DNA of 64,000 bases from NCBI RefSeq assembly GCF_015278315.1, contig NZ_JADIJE010000004.1, forward strand, positions 310,001-374,000, written 5' to 3'. Shown here in pieces: positions 29,091 through 37,845 of this stretch. The first letter of the stretch is position 1. Every line of letters starts with the position of its first letter. The DNA comes from Microbacterium ureisolvens. Lineage in GTDB: Bacteria > Actinomycetota > Actinomycetes > Actinomycetales > Microbacteriaceae. The position numbers were made by a program, and so were the translations under genes. The notes under the pieces were generated by a model, which did no database searches, was not told where the DNA came from, and was given only the letters and a program-made list of their open reading frames with translations.

Positions 29091-29942
29091 TTACGCCGAC
29101 GCCGGCTCCTCCAGCGCCCGGCGCATCGCGGTCAGCGCCTCGGTCTCGCCGTCCAGCGGCGCGTCGGGGTCGCCGTGACGGAAGATGCGGATCTGCAGCA
29201 GGGCCTGGTGCAGCAGCATCCCGAGGCCCGAACGGGCCGCGCCCCCCGCTCGCTCCCACGCGGCCGACAGCGCGGTCGGCCAGTGCCCGTACACGACGTC
29301 GAGAAGCAGTCCGCCGGCGCCGGCGAGGGCGTCGGCCGCGGCATCCGGAACGGGTGCGTCGCCCGGCAGGGTCGCGATCGTGAGCGGCACGTCGGAGCGG
29401 ACGGATGCCGCGAACGACGTGGTCGAGACCGCGATGCCGAGGCGCCGGCCGAGGTCGGCGAGCGGGGCGACCGCCTCAGGGCGGCGGGCCACGACGTCGA
29501 CTTCGCGCGCACCGAGCTCGGCCAGCGCGACGAGCGCCGATGTGGCGGTGGCGCCGGCGCCGACGATGCGGGCGCGCGCGACCTCGCCGATGCCGTCGTC
29601 GGCGAGCGCTCGGACGATGCCGCCGACGTCCGTGTTGAAGCCGCGGGGTCCCTCGGGGTCGAGCAGGTAGGTGTTCACCGCACCCGTCAGCTCGGCCCTG
29701 CGGTCGCGGCTCGCGGCCGCGGCGAACGCGACCGCCTTGAGCGGCATCGTGAGCGAGAGGCCGCGGTGCGTGTCGTCGAGCGCGGCCAGCTCGGACGCGA
29801 ACGACCTCTCGTCGACCCGGCGGCGCCCGTAGCGCCAGTCCAGCCCGAGCACCTCGTAGGCGGCGGCGTGCAGCTGCGGCGAGCGGCTGTGGGCGATGGG
29901 ATCGCCCCACACCTCCAGACGCGTCCCGTGGATCGTCAGCAC
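29091..29942 (-). CDS. aroE: Shikimate dehydrogenase
   Basis: NADPH-dependent reduction of 3-dehydroshikimate. 283 residues from the GTG at 29942, overlapping the mltG stop by 7 nt. Substrate-binding GDPIAHSRSPQLHAAAY, the catalytic Lys in LSLTMPLKAVAF, GFNTDVGGIV, the Rossmann VGAGATATSALVAL and the GMLLHQALLQ motif near the C-terminus are all visible. The nucleotide loop reads ARRPEA, one Arg short of the NRT motif of NADP-preferring enzymes; cofactor preference is therefore not certain. Confidence 0.93.
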   Translation of the reverse strand: MLTIHGTRLEVWGDPIAHSRSPQLHAAAYEVLGLDWRYGRRRVDERSFASELAALDDTHRGLSLTMPLKAVAFAAAASRDRRAELTGAVNTYLLDPEGPRGFNTDVGGIVRALADDGIGEVARARIVGAGATATSALVALAELGAREVDVVARRPEAVAPLADLGRRLGIAVSTTSFAASVRSDVPLTIATLPGDAPVPDAAADALAGAGGLLLDVVYGHWPTALSAAWERAGGAARSGLGMLLHQALLQIRIFRHGDPDAPLDGETEALTAMRRALEEPASA

Positions 29943-31642
29943 CCCGAGTCCGCGGTGTCGCGACACCACTGCTGCCACTGCTCGACGTATCGCTGGTGCT
30001 CGCTGTACGTGCTGGTGAAGATCGTCTCTCCGGTATGGAGGTTGACGGTGACGAAGTACAGCCAGGGACCGTCGGCCGGGTGCATGGCGGCGTCGATGGC
30101 GACGTCGCCGGGGTTGGCGATCGGCCCGACCGGGAGCCCGGTGTGGTAGTAGGTGTTCCACGGATTCGGGTCGTTGAGCGCCTCCTCGGAGGAGCTCACC
30201 GTTCCGTCGTGCATCTCGCCGTAGCCGTACTGCGCGGTGGAGTCCATCTGCAGCTTGCCGAACGTCTCCTGGTTGTTCGGGTCGAGACGGTTCTGGATGA
30301 CGCGGGCCACCTTCTGCATGTCGACCTCGTAGCGCGCCTCGCGCTGGACGATCGAGGCTGTCGTGAGGATCTGCTGGCGCTGGTCGGCCGGCACGCCTGC
30401 GGCGTCGAGCGACTCGATGGTGCGATTCACGAGCGTCTGGATGGCGGACTGCGCGGTGACGCTGGGATCGAAGGTGTACGTCGCCGGGAACAGCCAGCCT
30501 TCGAGCGGCTGCCCGCCTGCCGCGACGATGGCCGGATCGACCGGCACGCCATAGGCGGCCGGGTCTGCGGCGGCCGCCTGCAGATCGGCGAGCGGGATGC
30601 CCGTGCCCTCGGAGAGTCGCTGCAGGGTCCCCTCGACCGTGAAGCCCTCCGGGATCTGCGCGGTGAACTCCTGCTTGTTCGCGGGGTCCAGGAGCATGGC
30701 CAGCGCGGCTTCGCTCGTCATCTGCTTCTGAAGCTTGTAGACGCCGGGCTGGAAAGTCGGGTTCTGCCCGCTCTTGATCAGGTAGTCGTAGAACGCGTCC
30801 GCCGTCTTGGTGACACCGGCGCTGTGCAGCGCCTCCGAGATCGGCTGGCCGGTGAAGCCGGACTCGATCGTGACGAAGGCCTCGCCGGTCGCCATTCCCG
30901 CCTCGTAGTCCTTCGGCTCCTCCCAGCCCATGACCTCGCGGATCTTGTCTTCGTACGTGGTCCACACGTACAGACCGCCGGCGGTGATGCCGCCGAGGAT
31001 CAGCAGCACCACACCGAGTGCGATCCATCCGCCGATCCGGCGGCGCTTCTTGTTCTTCGGCGGGGGCACGTCTCCGATGTCCTCCGTCGAGGTGGAACCG
31101 CTGAAGAGGTCGTCGAGCGTCGCGCCCGACGCTGCGGCGGCAGGCTGCTCGTCAGCGTCGTCGAGCGGCCGGGACGTGACTGTCGCGCGGCCCGCCGACC
31201 CGGTCGCGGCGGTCGCCGCCGCGGCGGCCGAGGTTCCGCCCCGGCTGTACGGCATCGCGGGGCTCACGCCGGCGCCGGCGAAGATCCAGGGGTCGTCCTC
31301 GGTGGCGGGCTCGGGCAGGTCGATCGGCTGGGTCGGACGCGGGGTGCGCAGCGGCACCGGCTGGAAGCCGCTCCCCGGGGCGGGCTCGGCCGGTTCGGCC
31401 GGAGCGGGCGCCGCCGAAGCGGGCGCCGGAGCGGCGGGACCGCTCCCGACGATCGGCGTCGAGCCGGTGATGAGCGACTCCCACTGCGCGGAGCGGTCGA
31501 CGGGCGCCTGCGGAGCGGCCGGGGCCGGAGCGGGCGCCGACGCCGTCGGCGTCTCCCCCGTCGCCGCCAGTCGGGCCGCCGCTTCGCGGGCGGCGCGACG
31601 CGACGAAGGGCGTGCTTCGCCGTCGGGCGTTGAGTCGGGCAT
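29936..31642 (-). CDS. mltG: Endolytic murein transglycosylase MltG (YceG-like)
   Basis: Membrane-anchored lytic transglycosylase that cuts nascent glycan strands. 568 residues: a cytoplasmic Pro/Ala-rich region of about 200 residues, one transmembrane helix (WIALGVVLLILGGITAGGLYVW, about 205-226), then the extracellular YceG domain. The catalytic Glu is in ASIVQREARYE, with KLQMDSTAQYGYG and NPWNTYYHTGLPVGPIANPG following. Overlaps ruvX by 1 nt (TGATG) and aroE by 7 nt. The long disordered cytoplasmic region is typical of actinobacterial MltG. Confidence 0.93.
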   Translation of the reverse strand: MPDSTPDGEARPSSRRAAREAAARLAATGETPTASAPAPAPAAPQAPVDRSAQWESLITGSTPIVGSGPAAPAPASAAPAPAEPAEPAPGSGFQPVPLRTPRPTQPIDLPEPATEDDPWIFAGAGVSPAMPYSRGGTSAAAAATAATGSAGRATVTSRPLDDADEQPAAAASGATLDDLFSGSTSTEDIGDVPPPKNKKRRRIGGWIALGVVLLILGGITAGGLYVWTTYEDKIREVMGWEEPKDYEAGMATGEAFVTIESGFTGQPISEALHSAGVTKTADAFYDYLIKSGQNPTFQPGVYKLQKQMTSEAALAMLLDPANKQEFTAQIPEGFTVEGTLQRLSEGTGIPLADLQAAAADPAAYGVPVDPAIVAAGGQPLEGWLFPATYTFDPSVTAQSAIQTLVNRTIESLDAAGVPADQRQQILTTASIVQREARYEVDMQKVARVIQNRLDPNNQETFGKLQMDSTAQYGYGEMHDGTVSSSEEALNDPNPWNTYYHTGLPVGPIANPGDVAIDAAMHPADGPWLYFVTVNLHTGETIFTSTYSEHQRYVEQWQQWCRDTADSGC

Positions 31643-32109
31643 CAGGCGGGCTCCTGGGAGACGGGGGTTCCGGGCGGTCGGCCGGTGTTCTTCTCGACGT
31701 CGAGCGCTTGCTGGAGCAGGACCACCGCGGCGACCTGGTCAACGATGCTACGCGACGATCGCTGGGATCTGCCCGAACTGCGCAATGCCGCGTGTGCTGA
31801 GACCGTCGACAGCCGCTCGTCGACGAGCCGCACGGGAAGAGCGGATGCCGCCGCCAACGCGGCCGCGAAGTCCCGCGCGTCCTGGGTCGAGGCGGTGTCC
31901 TCACCGCGCAGATTCATCGGAAGACCGACCAGCAGCTCGATCGCCGAGTGCTCCTCGGCGATGGCGACGATCCGCGCGACGGAGCCGTCGTCTCGCGGAA
32001 CGGTCTCCACCGGCGTGGCCAGCAGTCCGTCGGGATCGCACTTCGCGACCCCGACGCGGGCCTTCCCCACATCGATGCCCAGCCGCGCGCCCCGGCGCCA
32101 ACCGCTCAT
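31642..32109 (-). CDS. ruvX: Putative pre-16S rRNA nuclease (RuvX/YqgF)
   Basis: RNase H-like fold nuclease implicated in maturation of the 16S rRNA 5' end. 155 residues from the ATG at 32109: GIDVGKARVGVA (first catalytic Asp), VGLPMNLRGEDT, VDERLSTVSA (second acidic) and VDQVAAVVLLQQAL (third). The ATG has AGGAG six nt upstream. An alternative GTG at 32127 overlaps the alaS stop as GTGA and would add six residues; the Shine-Dalgarno decides for the ATG. Typical position between alaS and mltG. Confidence 0.92.
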   Translation of the reverse strand: MSGWRRGARLGIDVGKARVGVAKCDPDGLLATPVETVPRDDGSVARIVAIAEEHSAIELLVGLPMNLRGEDTASTQDARDFAAALAAASALPVRLVDERLSTVSAHAALRSSGRSQRSSRSIVDQVAAVVLLQQALDVEKNTGRPPGTPVSQEPA

Positions 32110-32123
32110 CGGCAGCTCCTGGC

Positions 32124-34781
32124 TCACGCGCCGAGCGCGTCCTTCACCGAGGTGAGCGCGGCAGGCAGGGCCGAGGCATCCGTCCCGCCGCCCTGCGCGA
32201 CGTCGTCGCGCCCGCCGCCGCCGCCGCCGAGCACGCCCGCGGCGCCCTTGGCGAGCACACCCGCCTTGGCGCCGGCCGCGCGTGCGGCCTCGTTGGTCGC
32301 GACGATCACGACGGGGCGTTCGTTCACGACCGCGCCGAGGGCGACGACGGCCGCCTCGGAGCCCAGCCGCTCGCGCACCTGCAGCGCCAGCGAGCGGACG
32401 TCGTCGGCGGATGCCGCAGACCCGAGCGATTCGGCGACCACGAGCGTGTCCCCGACGCGGGTCGCGCCCGCCGCCAGCGCGGGCAGCCGGTCACCGAGTG
32501 CCTTCGCCTCGAACGCGGCGATCTTCTTCTCGGCCGCCTTGAGGCTGGCCTGGAGCTCGGCGATGCGCGCCGGGAGCTGCTCGCGCGGCGCCTTCAGCGA
32601 GGTCGTAAGGTGCGACACCAGTGCGCGCTCGGCGGCCAGCGACCGGAACGCGTCGAGCCCGACGAGAGCCTCGACGCGGCGGTTGGACGCGCCGACCGAC
32701 GACTCGCCGACGAGGTTGATGAGGCCGACCTCGGCGCTGGTCGACACGTGGGTGCCCGCGCAGAGCTCGCGCGACCACGGACCGCCGATGTCGACCATGC
32801 GCACCGTGTCGCCGTACTTCTCGCCGAAGAGCGCCATCGCGCCGAGCGCCTTGGCCTCGTCCAGCGGCAGCACGCGCGTCGTGACCTCGAGATTGTCGCG
32901 CACCGCGTTGTTGGCGATCTCCTCGATCTCGGACTTCGTGGCGTCAGACAGTGCCTGTCCCCATGAGAAGTCGAAGCGCATGTAACCCGCGCGGTTGAGA
33001 GACCCCGCCTGCGTCGCGGTCTTGCCCAGCGTGTCGCGCAGCGCCGCGTGCACCAGGTGCGTCGCGGAGTGCGCCTGGCGGGCGGACCGCCGGTTCGCGG
33101 CGTCGACGACCGACGTCGCCGGCTGACCGATGCCCACCTCGCCGGTGGAGACCTCGACCGTGTGGCTCACCAGCCCCGGGACGGGCTTCTGCACGTCGAG
33201 CACCTCGAGCTCGAAGCCGGGGCCGACGATGACGCCCTTGTCGGCGACCTGTCCGCCGGACTCGGCGTACAGCGCGGTCTCGGCCAGGATGACCTCGGCG
33301 ATCTGCCCGACGCTCGCGCGGTCGACCGAGACGCCGTCGACGAGGATGCCGAGGACGCGCGACTCCGTCTCGAGATCGGTGTAGCCGGTGAAGACGGTCT
33401 CACCCTTCGCGCGCAGGTCGCGATACACGCTGGTGTCGGCGAGCTGGCGCTTGCGCGCGCGGGCGTCGGCCTTCGCGCGGGCGCGCTGCTCCTGCATGAG
33501 CGTGTCGAACGCCGCGCGGTCGACGGTGAGGCCGGCCTCCTCGGCGATCTCGAGCGTGAGGTCGATCGGGAAGCCGTACGTGTCGTGCAGCAGGAAGGCC
33601 TCGGCGCCGGCGAGCGTCGTGCCGCCGGAGCCCTTGGTCTCGGCGAGCGACTCGTCGAGGATCGACTCGCCCGCCGCGAGCGTGCGCAGGAACGTCGACT
33701 CCTCCGCGAGCGCGTACTGCGAGATGCGCGCCCAGTCGGCCTCGACGACCGGGTAGGCGTCCTTCATGGCGTCGCGGGAGGCCGTGAACAGGACCTCGAA
33801 GGTCGGGCCGTCCACGCCGAGGAGCCGCATCGAGCGGATGGCACGGCGCATCAGGCGGCGAAGGATGTAGCCGCGGCCGTCGTTGGAGGGCGTCACGCCG
33901 TCCGACATGAGCATGAGCGAAGACCGGACGTGGTCGGCGACCACGCGGAAGCGGACGTCGTCGTCGTGGTTCGCCCCGTACGTGCGTCCCGACAGCTCCA
34001 CGGCCTTGTCGAGCACCGGACGCACCTGGTCGGTCTCGTACATGTTGTCGACGCCCTGCTTGATGAACGCGATGCGCTCCAGGCCCATGCCGGTGTCGAT
34101 GTTCTTGTTCGGCAGCTCGCCGACGATGTCGAAGTCGTACTTCGAGCGCACGTTGGTGATCTCGTACTGCATGAACACGAGGTTCCAGATCTCGACGTAG
34201 CGGTCGTCGTCGGTCGCGGGACCGCCGTCGATGCCGTACTCGGGACCGCGGTCGAAGAAGATCTCCGAGCAGGGGCCAGCGGGGCCCGGAAGCCCGGTGC
34301 TCCAGTAGTTCGTGTCCTTGCCGAGTCGCTGAATGCGGTCCGCGGGCAGCTCGGTGAGCTTCAGCCAGAGGTCGTGCGCCTCGTCGTCCTCTTCGTAGAC
34401 GGTGACCCAGAGATCCTTCGGGTCGAAGCCGAGGCCGCCGTCCCTCTCCGGCGTGGTGAGCAGGTCCCACGCGTAGCGGATCGCGCCTTCCTTGAAGTAG
34501 TCGCCGAAAGACCAGTTTCCGAGCATCTGGAAGAACGTGCCGTGGCGCGGCGTCTTGCCGACCTCTTCGATGTCGTTGGTGCGGATGCACTTCTGGTTGT
34601 CGGCCGCCCGCGCGTACGGCGCGGGGACGTCGCCCGACAGGTAAGGGATGAACGGAACCATGCCGGCCACCGTGAACAGGAGCGCCGGGTCGTCGGTCAC
34701 CAGCGATGCCGAGGGGACGATGGTGTGGCCGTTCTTCTCGAAGTAATCGAGGAAGCGCTGGGCGATCTCGGCGGTCTTCAT
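32124..34781 (-). CDS. alaS: Alanyl-tRNA synthetase
   Basis: Class II synthetase of 885 residues. N-terminal catalytic core MKTAEIAQRFLDYFEKNGH, PSASLVTDDPALLFTVAGM and FFQMLGNWSFGDYFKEGAI; the editing domain has HSATHLVHAAL (zinc-binding HxxxH) and CAGTHV. The C-terminal C-Ala domain ends in a Gly-rich KGAAGVLGGGGGGRDDVAQGG stretch. The ATG follows AAGGACCCGA. The leader upstream is an unusual alternating purine-pyrimidine stretch. First of the alaS-ruvX-mltG-aro run. Confidence 0.97.
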   Translation of the reverse strand: MKTAEIAQRFLDYFEKNGHTIVPSASLVTDDPALLFTVAGMVPFIPYLSGDVPAPYARAADNQKCIRTNDIEEVGKTPRHGTFFQMLGNWSFGDYFKEGAIRYAWDLLTTPERDGGLGFDPKDLWVTVYEEDDEAHDLWLKLTELPADRIQRLGKDTNYWSTGLPGPAGPCSEIFFDRGPEYGIDGGPATDDDRYVEIWNLVFMQYEITNVRSKYDFDIVGELPNKNIDTGMGLERIAFIKQGVDNMYETDQVRPVLDKAVELSGRTYGANHDDDVRFRVVADHVRSSLMLMSDGVTPSNDGRGYILRRLMRRAIRSMRLLGVDGPTFEVLFTASRDAMKDAYPVVEADWARISQYALAEESTFLRTLAAGESILDESLAETKGSGGTTLAGAEAFLLHDTYGFPIDLTLEIAEEAGLTVDRAAFDTLMQEQRARAKADARARKRQLADTSVYRDLRAKGETVFTGYTDLETESRVLGILVDGVSVDRASVGQIAEVILAETALYAESGGQVADKGVIVGPGFELEVLDVQKPVPGLVSHTVEVSTGEVGIGQPATSVVDAANRRSARQAHSATHLVHAALRDTLGKTATQAGSLNRAGYMRFDFSWGQALSDATKSEIEEIANNAVRDNLEVTTRVLPLDEAKALGAMALFGEKYGDTVRMVDIGGPWSRELCAGTHVSTSAEVGLINLVGESSVGASNRRVEALVGLDAFRSLAAERALVSHLTTSLKAPREQLPARIAELQASLKAAEKKIAAFEAKALGDRLPALAAGATRVGDTLVVAESLGSAASADDVRSLALQVRERLGSEAAVVALGAVVNERPVVIVATNEAARAAGAKAGVLAKGAAGVLGGGGGGRDDVAQGGGTDASALPAALTSVKDALGA

Positions 34782-34790
34782 TCGGGTCCT

Positions 34791-34834
34791 TGCGTGTGCG
34801 TGCGAGTGCGTGCGTGTTCGGGGTGTGTGTCGGT
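34791..34834. repeat. Alternating purine-pyrimidine (TGCG/TG) low-complexity tract
   Basis: About 44 bp built from TGCG, TG and AGTGCG units, immediately upstream of alaS. The alternation favours Z-DNA in principle and makes a CA/CG-rich unstructured mRNA leader. No protein is encoded here. Confidence 0.6.
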
Positions 34835-34873
34835 GAGACGGCTCGCGCCCGGCATGAGCGGGCGGGCGGGCGA

Positions 34874-35170
34874 TCAGTCGGCGAGCTTGCGCGCGGCGTC
34901 GCCCACCGTGTCGGCGACGTTGCCGGCGGCATCGGATGCCGCGGCCAGGGCGCTCGAGGCGGCGTCGGCGGCGGCATCCCGCACATCGTCGACCAGACCC
35001 GCGAAGCGCGCCTCCTGCTCGCGATACGCGTCGCCCATGCGGTCGGTGAACTCCGTGATGCGGGCGTCGACATCGGCGAGGATTTCGTGGCCGCGCGGGT
35101 CCTTGTTGACCAGATGCGCGAGCACGAAACCGCCGGCGATGCCGAGCAGGAACCACAGGAGGTTCTTCAT
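34874..35170 (-). CDS. Small membrane-anchored helical protein (YtxH-like)
   Basis: 98 residues: an N-terminal membrane helix (LLWFLLGIAGGFVLAHLV), then a charged helix, then an alanine-rich amphipathic tail (DAAADAASSALAAASDAAGN). It resembles short YtxH/DUF948-type proteins but no family can be fixed. The ATG at 35170 follows GAGGAAG. Often found between rpsD and alaS in related genomes, to my recollection. No catalytic motif. Confidence 0.7.
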   Translation of the reverse strand: MKNLLWFLLGIAGGFVLAHLVNKDPRGHEILADVDARITEFTDRMGDAYREQEARFAGLVDDVRDAAADAASSALAAASDAAGNVADTVGDAARKLAD

Positions 35171-35272
35171 GTCACCACTTCCTCGCGGGCCGCCGGGGCG
35201 CGGCATCCACCCATCGTATGCGGAAACCGTGTCGATCATGCCGAACCGGGCATCCCGTCGCCGCCGGGGACG

Positions 35273-35307
35273 ACGAAGGGCGCCGGGGTGATCCCGGCGC
35301 CCTTCGT
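35273..35307. terminator. 15-bp-stem hairpin terminator downstream of rpsD
   Basis: ACGAAGGGCGCCGGG and its exact complement enclose GTGAT. It lies beyond the 59-bp tandem array that follows the rpsD stop, so probably ends the rpsD transcript. The 35171-35272 stretch below it holds only the leader and probable TACGAT -10 of the small membrane-protein gene. Confidence 0.7.
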
Positions 35308-35309
35308 GC

Positions 35310-35509
35310 GAACCGCGGCGCTTATCGCGCTGTGTTCCTCAGGACGCAGCGCTGACGCGCGTTCCTACGAACCGCGGCGCTTATCGCGCTGTGCTCTTCA
35401 GGACGCAACGCTGACGCGCGTTCTTGCGAACCGCGGCGCTTATCGCGCTGTGTTCTTCAGGACGCAGCGCTGACGCGCGTTCTTGCGAACCGCGGCGCTT
35501 ATCGCGCTG
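35310..35509. repeat. 59-bp tandem repeat array derived from the 3' end of rpsD
   Basis: Units begin at 35310, 35369, 35428 and 35487, exactly 59 bp apart, with only a few substitutions between copies. The last (partial) unit is the end of rpsD itself: its final codons and stop. Read in the rpsD direction, each unit repeats the last two codons and stop (GCGCGATAA) and a short GCGC-GATAA-GCGC hairpin. The array fills most of the gap of more than 300 bp between rpsD and the next gene. Confidence 0.9.
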
Positions 35510-36128
35510 CGTAGTACTCGACGACGAGCTGGACGTCGCAGACCACGGGAACCTCGGCGCGCTTGGGGCGACGCACGAGACGGGCCTGGAGCTTGTCGAG
35601 CTCGACCTCGAGGTAGGACGGAACCGGGGGCAGGACGTCGGCGTGACCGCCGGCAGCGGCCACCTGGAAGGGCTCGATGCCCTCCGACTTGGCCTTGACG
35701 TGGATGAGCTGACCCGGCTTCACGCGGAACGACGGGCGGTCGACGAGCTGGCCGTCCACGAGGATGTGGCGGTGCACGACGAGCTGACGCGCCTGCGCGG
35801 TGGTGCGGGCGAAGCCGGCGCGCAGGACGAGCGCGTCCAGGCGCATCTCGAGCTGCTCGACGAGGTTCTCACCCGTCAGGCCCTGGGTGCGGCGGGCCTC
35901 GTTGAACTGGATGCGCAGCTGCTTCTCGCGAATGCCGTACTGCTCGCGCAGACGCTGCTTCTCACGCAGGCGGACGGCGTAGTCGCTGTCGGCCTTGCGC
36001 TTGGTGCGGCCGTGCTCGCCCGGAGCGTAGGGACGCTTCTCGAGGTAGCGGGCAGCCTTGGGGGTGAGCGCGACGCCGAGGGCGCGCGACAGACGGACCT
36101 TGCGGCGGTCCTGGGACTTCGTAGCCAC
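35499..36128 (-). CDS. rpsD: 30S ribosomal protein S4
   Basis: Primary 16S rRNA-binding protein and translational fidelity factor. 209 residues: an N-terminal region without the four-cysteine zinc motif, YGIREKQLRIQFNEARRTQG, and the S4 RNA-binding domain (LEMRLDALVLRAGFARTTAQARQLVVHRHILVDG). Monocistronic here, away from the rpsM-rpsK-rpoA cluster. Its last 11 nt seed the tandem array downstream. Leader of about 150 nt. Confidence 0.97.
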   Translation of the reverse strand: MATKSQDRRKVRLSRALGVALTPKAARYLEKRPYAPGEHGRTKRKADSDYAVRLREKQRLREQYGIREKQLRIQFNEARRTQGLTGENLVEQLEMRLDALVLRAGFARTTAQARQLVVHRHILVDGQLVDRPSFRVKPGQLIHVKAKSEGIEPFQVAAAGGHADVLPPVPSYLEVELDKLQARLVRRPKRAEVPVVCDVQLVVEYYAAR

Positions 36129-36151
36129 GAAGTGTTCCTTTCGATGACGCT

Positions 36152-36168
36152 GCCGTGTCTTTCACGGC
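36152..36168 (-). promoter_or_regulatory. Hairpin in the rpsD leader
   Basis: GCCGTG and CACGGC pair around a 5-nt loop, 24 nt upstream of the rpsD start. Within a leader of about 150 nt this could be part of an S4 autoregulatory structure, but no known S4 leader motif is recognised. Confidence 0.3.
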
Positions 36169-36278
36169 TCGCGGACGTATCGCCCTGTCTTCGCCCTGTC
36201 CGGACTGCACGCCGGGGCATGCCGGAAGGTGGATGAAGAAGAGAGGGGATGCCCGAAAACTGCGTTTCGAGCCGCTCA

Positions 36279-36284
36279 AGTCTA
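36279..36284 (-). promoter_or_regulatory. Candidate -10 of rpsD
   Basis: TAGACT (36284..36279, minus strand) preceded by GA, about 150 nt upstream of rpsD and 30 bp after the rarA stop. It is the most AT-rich hexamer in the gap. No convincing -35. Confidence 0.5.
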
Positions 36285-36313
36285 TCAGACCGGGGCTTTT
36301 GGCCCGACCGGGC

Positions 36314-37681
36314 TCACTTGCCGTCGAGGATGCGCCGGATCTTCTCGAGGCGCGCCTGCACATCGCGCTCGGCGCCGAGCGCCTTCGGCTCGTAATAGCG
36401 GCGCCCGCGCAGCTCGTCGGGCAGGTACTGCTGCGCGGCGATGCCGATGTCGGCGTCGTGGGGGTACACGTAGCCCTTGCCGTGACCGAGGCGCTTGGCA
36501 CCCGGGTAGTGGGCGTCGCGCAGGTGCACCGGCACGCGTCCGAAGCCGCCGGAGCGCACGTCGGCGATCGCGGCGTCGATGGCGAGGTAGGCGGCATTGG
36601 ACTTCGCGGTGGTGGCCAGGTACGCCGTCGCCTCCGCGAGCGGGATGCGGCCCTCGGGCATGCCGATGAACTGGACCGCATCGGCGGCGGCCACGGCGAT
36701 GGGCAGCGCCTGGGGGTCGGCCAGGCCGATGTCTTCAGCGGCCGAGATGATCAGGCGCCGGGCGATGAAGCGCGGGTCCTCCCCTGCCTCGATCATGCGC
36801 GCCAGGTAATGCATCGCCGCATCGACGTCGGACCCGCGGATCGACTTGATGAACGCGCTGATGACGTCGTAGTGCTCGTCGCCCTGCCGGTCGTATCGCA
36901 GCAGCGCCCGGTCGACCGCCTGCGCGACGTGCTCCGACGAGATCTCGGGTGGGGCGTCGCGGGCGGTGGCGTCGTCGTCCTCATCGTCTTCGTCGTCCGC
37001 CTCGTCGGGAGTGGCGAGGGATGCCGCGGCCTCGAGCGCCGTGAGCGCTCGCCGTGCATCGCCCGAGGCCAGCCGCACGAGGGCGTCGCGGGCCTCGTCG
37101 CCGAGCACCACCGCGCCGGCCAGACCGCGTGCGTCGGAGACGGCGCGGTCGAGCAGCATCTTCAGGTCGTCGTCGGTCAGGGGCTTCAGCGTCAGCAGGA
37201 GCGATCGCGACAGCAGCGGCGAGATGACCGAGAACGACGGGTTCTCGGTGGTGGCGGCGATCAGCACGACCCAGCCGTTCTCGACGCCGGGCAGCAGCGC
37301 GTCCTGCTGGGCCTTCGTGAACCGGTGGATCTCGTCGAGGAACAGGATCGTCGACTGGCCGTACAGGTCACGCTGCGTGAGGGCCTCCTGCATGACCTCC
37401 CGCACGTCGCGGACGCCCGCCGTCACGGCCGACAGCTCCACGAACCGTCGCCCCGATGAGCGCGCGATCGCCTGTGCGAGCGTGGTCTTGCCGGTGCCGG
37501 GTGGCCCCCACAGGATGACCGAGGTCGCAGCACGGGCCGCGGCGTCCGGATTCGCGAGCGTGACCAGTGGGGAACCGGCGCGAAGCAGGTGGGATTGGCC
37601 GGCGACCTCCTCCAGAGAGGTGGGCCGCATGCGCACGGCGAGGGGCGTCAGCCCCTGGAAGAGCGCGGTCGGACTTGTCAC
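36314..37681 (-). CDS. rarA: Replication-associated recombination protein A (RarA/MgsA AAA ATPase)
   Basis: Clamp-loader-like AAA+ ATPase acting at stalled replication forks. 455 residues: Walker A WGPPGTGKTTLAQAI (about 57-71), Walker B ILFLDEIHRFTKAQQDALLPGVE, sensor AATTENPSF, and the C-terminal MgsA tetramerisation region (FIGMPEGRIPLAEATAYLATTAKSNAAY, YPHDADIG). An acidic insert (DEADDEDDEDDDATARDA) near residue 215 is unusual. GTG start with TAGCCT six nt upstream. Confidence 0.95.
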   Translation of the reverse strand: MTSPTALFQGLTPLAVRMRPTSLEEVAGQSHLLRAGSPLVTLANPDAAARAATSVILWGPPGTGKTTLAQAIARSSGRRFVELSAVTAGVRDVREVMQEALTQRDLYGQSTILFLDEIHRFTKAQQDALLPGVENGWVVLIAATTENPSFSVISPLLSRSLLLTLKPLTDDDLKMLLDRAVSDARGLAGAVVLGDEARDALVRLASGDARRALTALEAAASLATPDEADDEDDEDDDATARDAPPEISSEHVAQAVDRALLRYDRQGDEHYDVISAFIKSIRGSDVDAAMHYLARMIEAGEDPRFIARRLIISAAEDIGLADPQALPIAVAAADAVQFIGMPEGRIPLAEATAYLATTAKSNAAYLAIDAAIADVRSGGFGRVPVHLRDAHYPGAKRLGHGKGYVYPHDADIGIAAQQYLPDELRGRRYYEPKALGAERDVQARLEKIRRILDGK

Positions 37682-37693
37682 CCCACCAGGCTA
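37682..37693 (-). promoter_or_regulatory. Candidate -10 for leaderless rarA
   Basis: TAGCCT (37693..37688) + 6 nt + GTG at 37681 on the minus strand. Confidence 0.45.
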
Positions 37694-37845
37694 TCCCGCG
37701 GTCGCGACACCGGATCGGGCGCGGGTTTTGGCCCCCGCCGTGCGGCCCCGTAGGATCAAGCCGCCCGGGCGCCGACCCGGACCGCACCGTCGCCGGCTCC
37801 TCAGCGGACCACCGTGCGCGAGGTGCAGGGTATACAGGAGGTCAC

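Noticed and set aside
35310..35509. CRISPR array
   Set aside because: The 59-bp units are contiguous tandem copies without unique spacers, and no cas genes are present.
37831..37836. TATACA as a -10 for the small membrane-protein gene
   Set aside because: It would place the start site inside or after the strong AGGAGG Shine-Dalgarno, so is probably coincidental.
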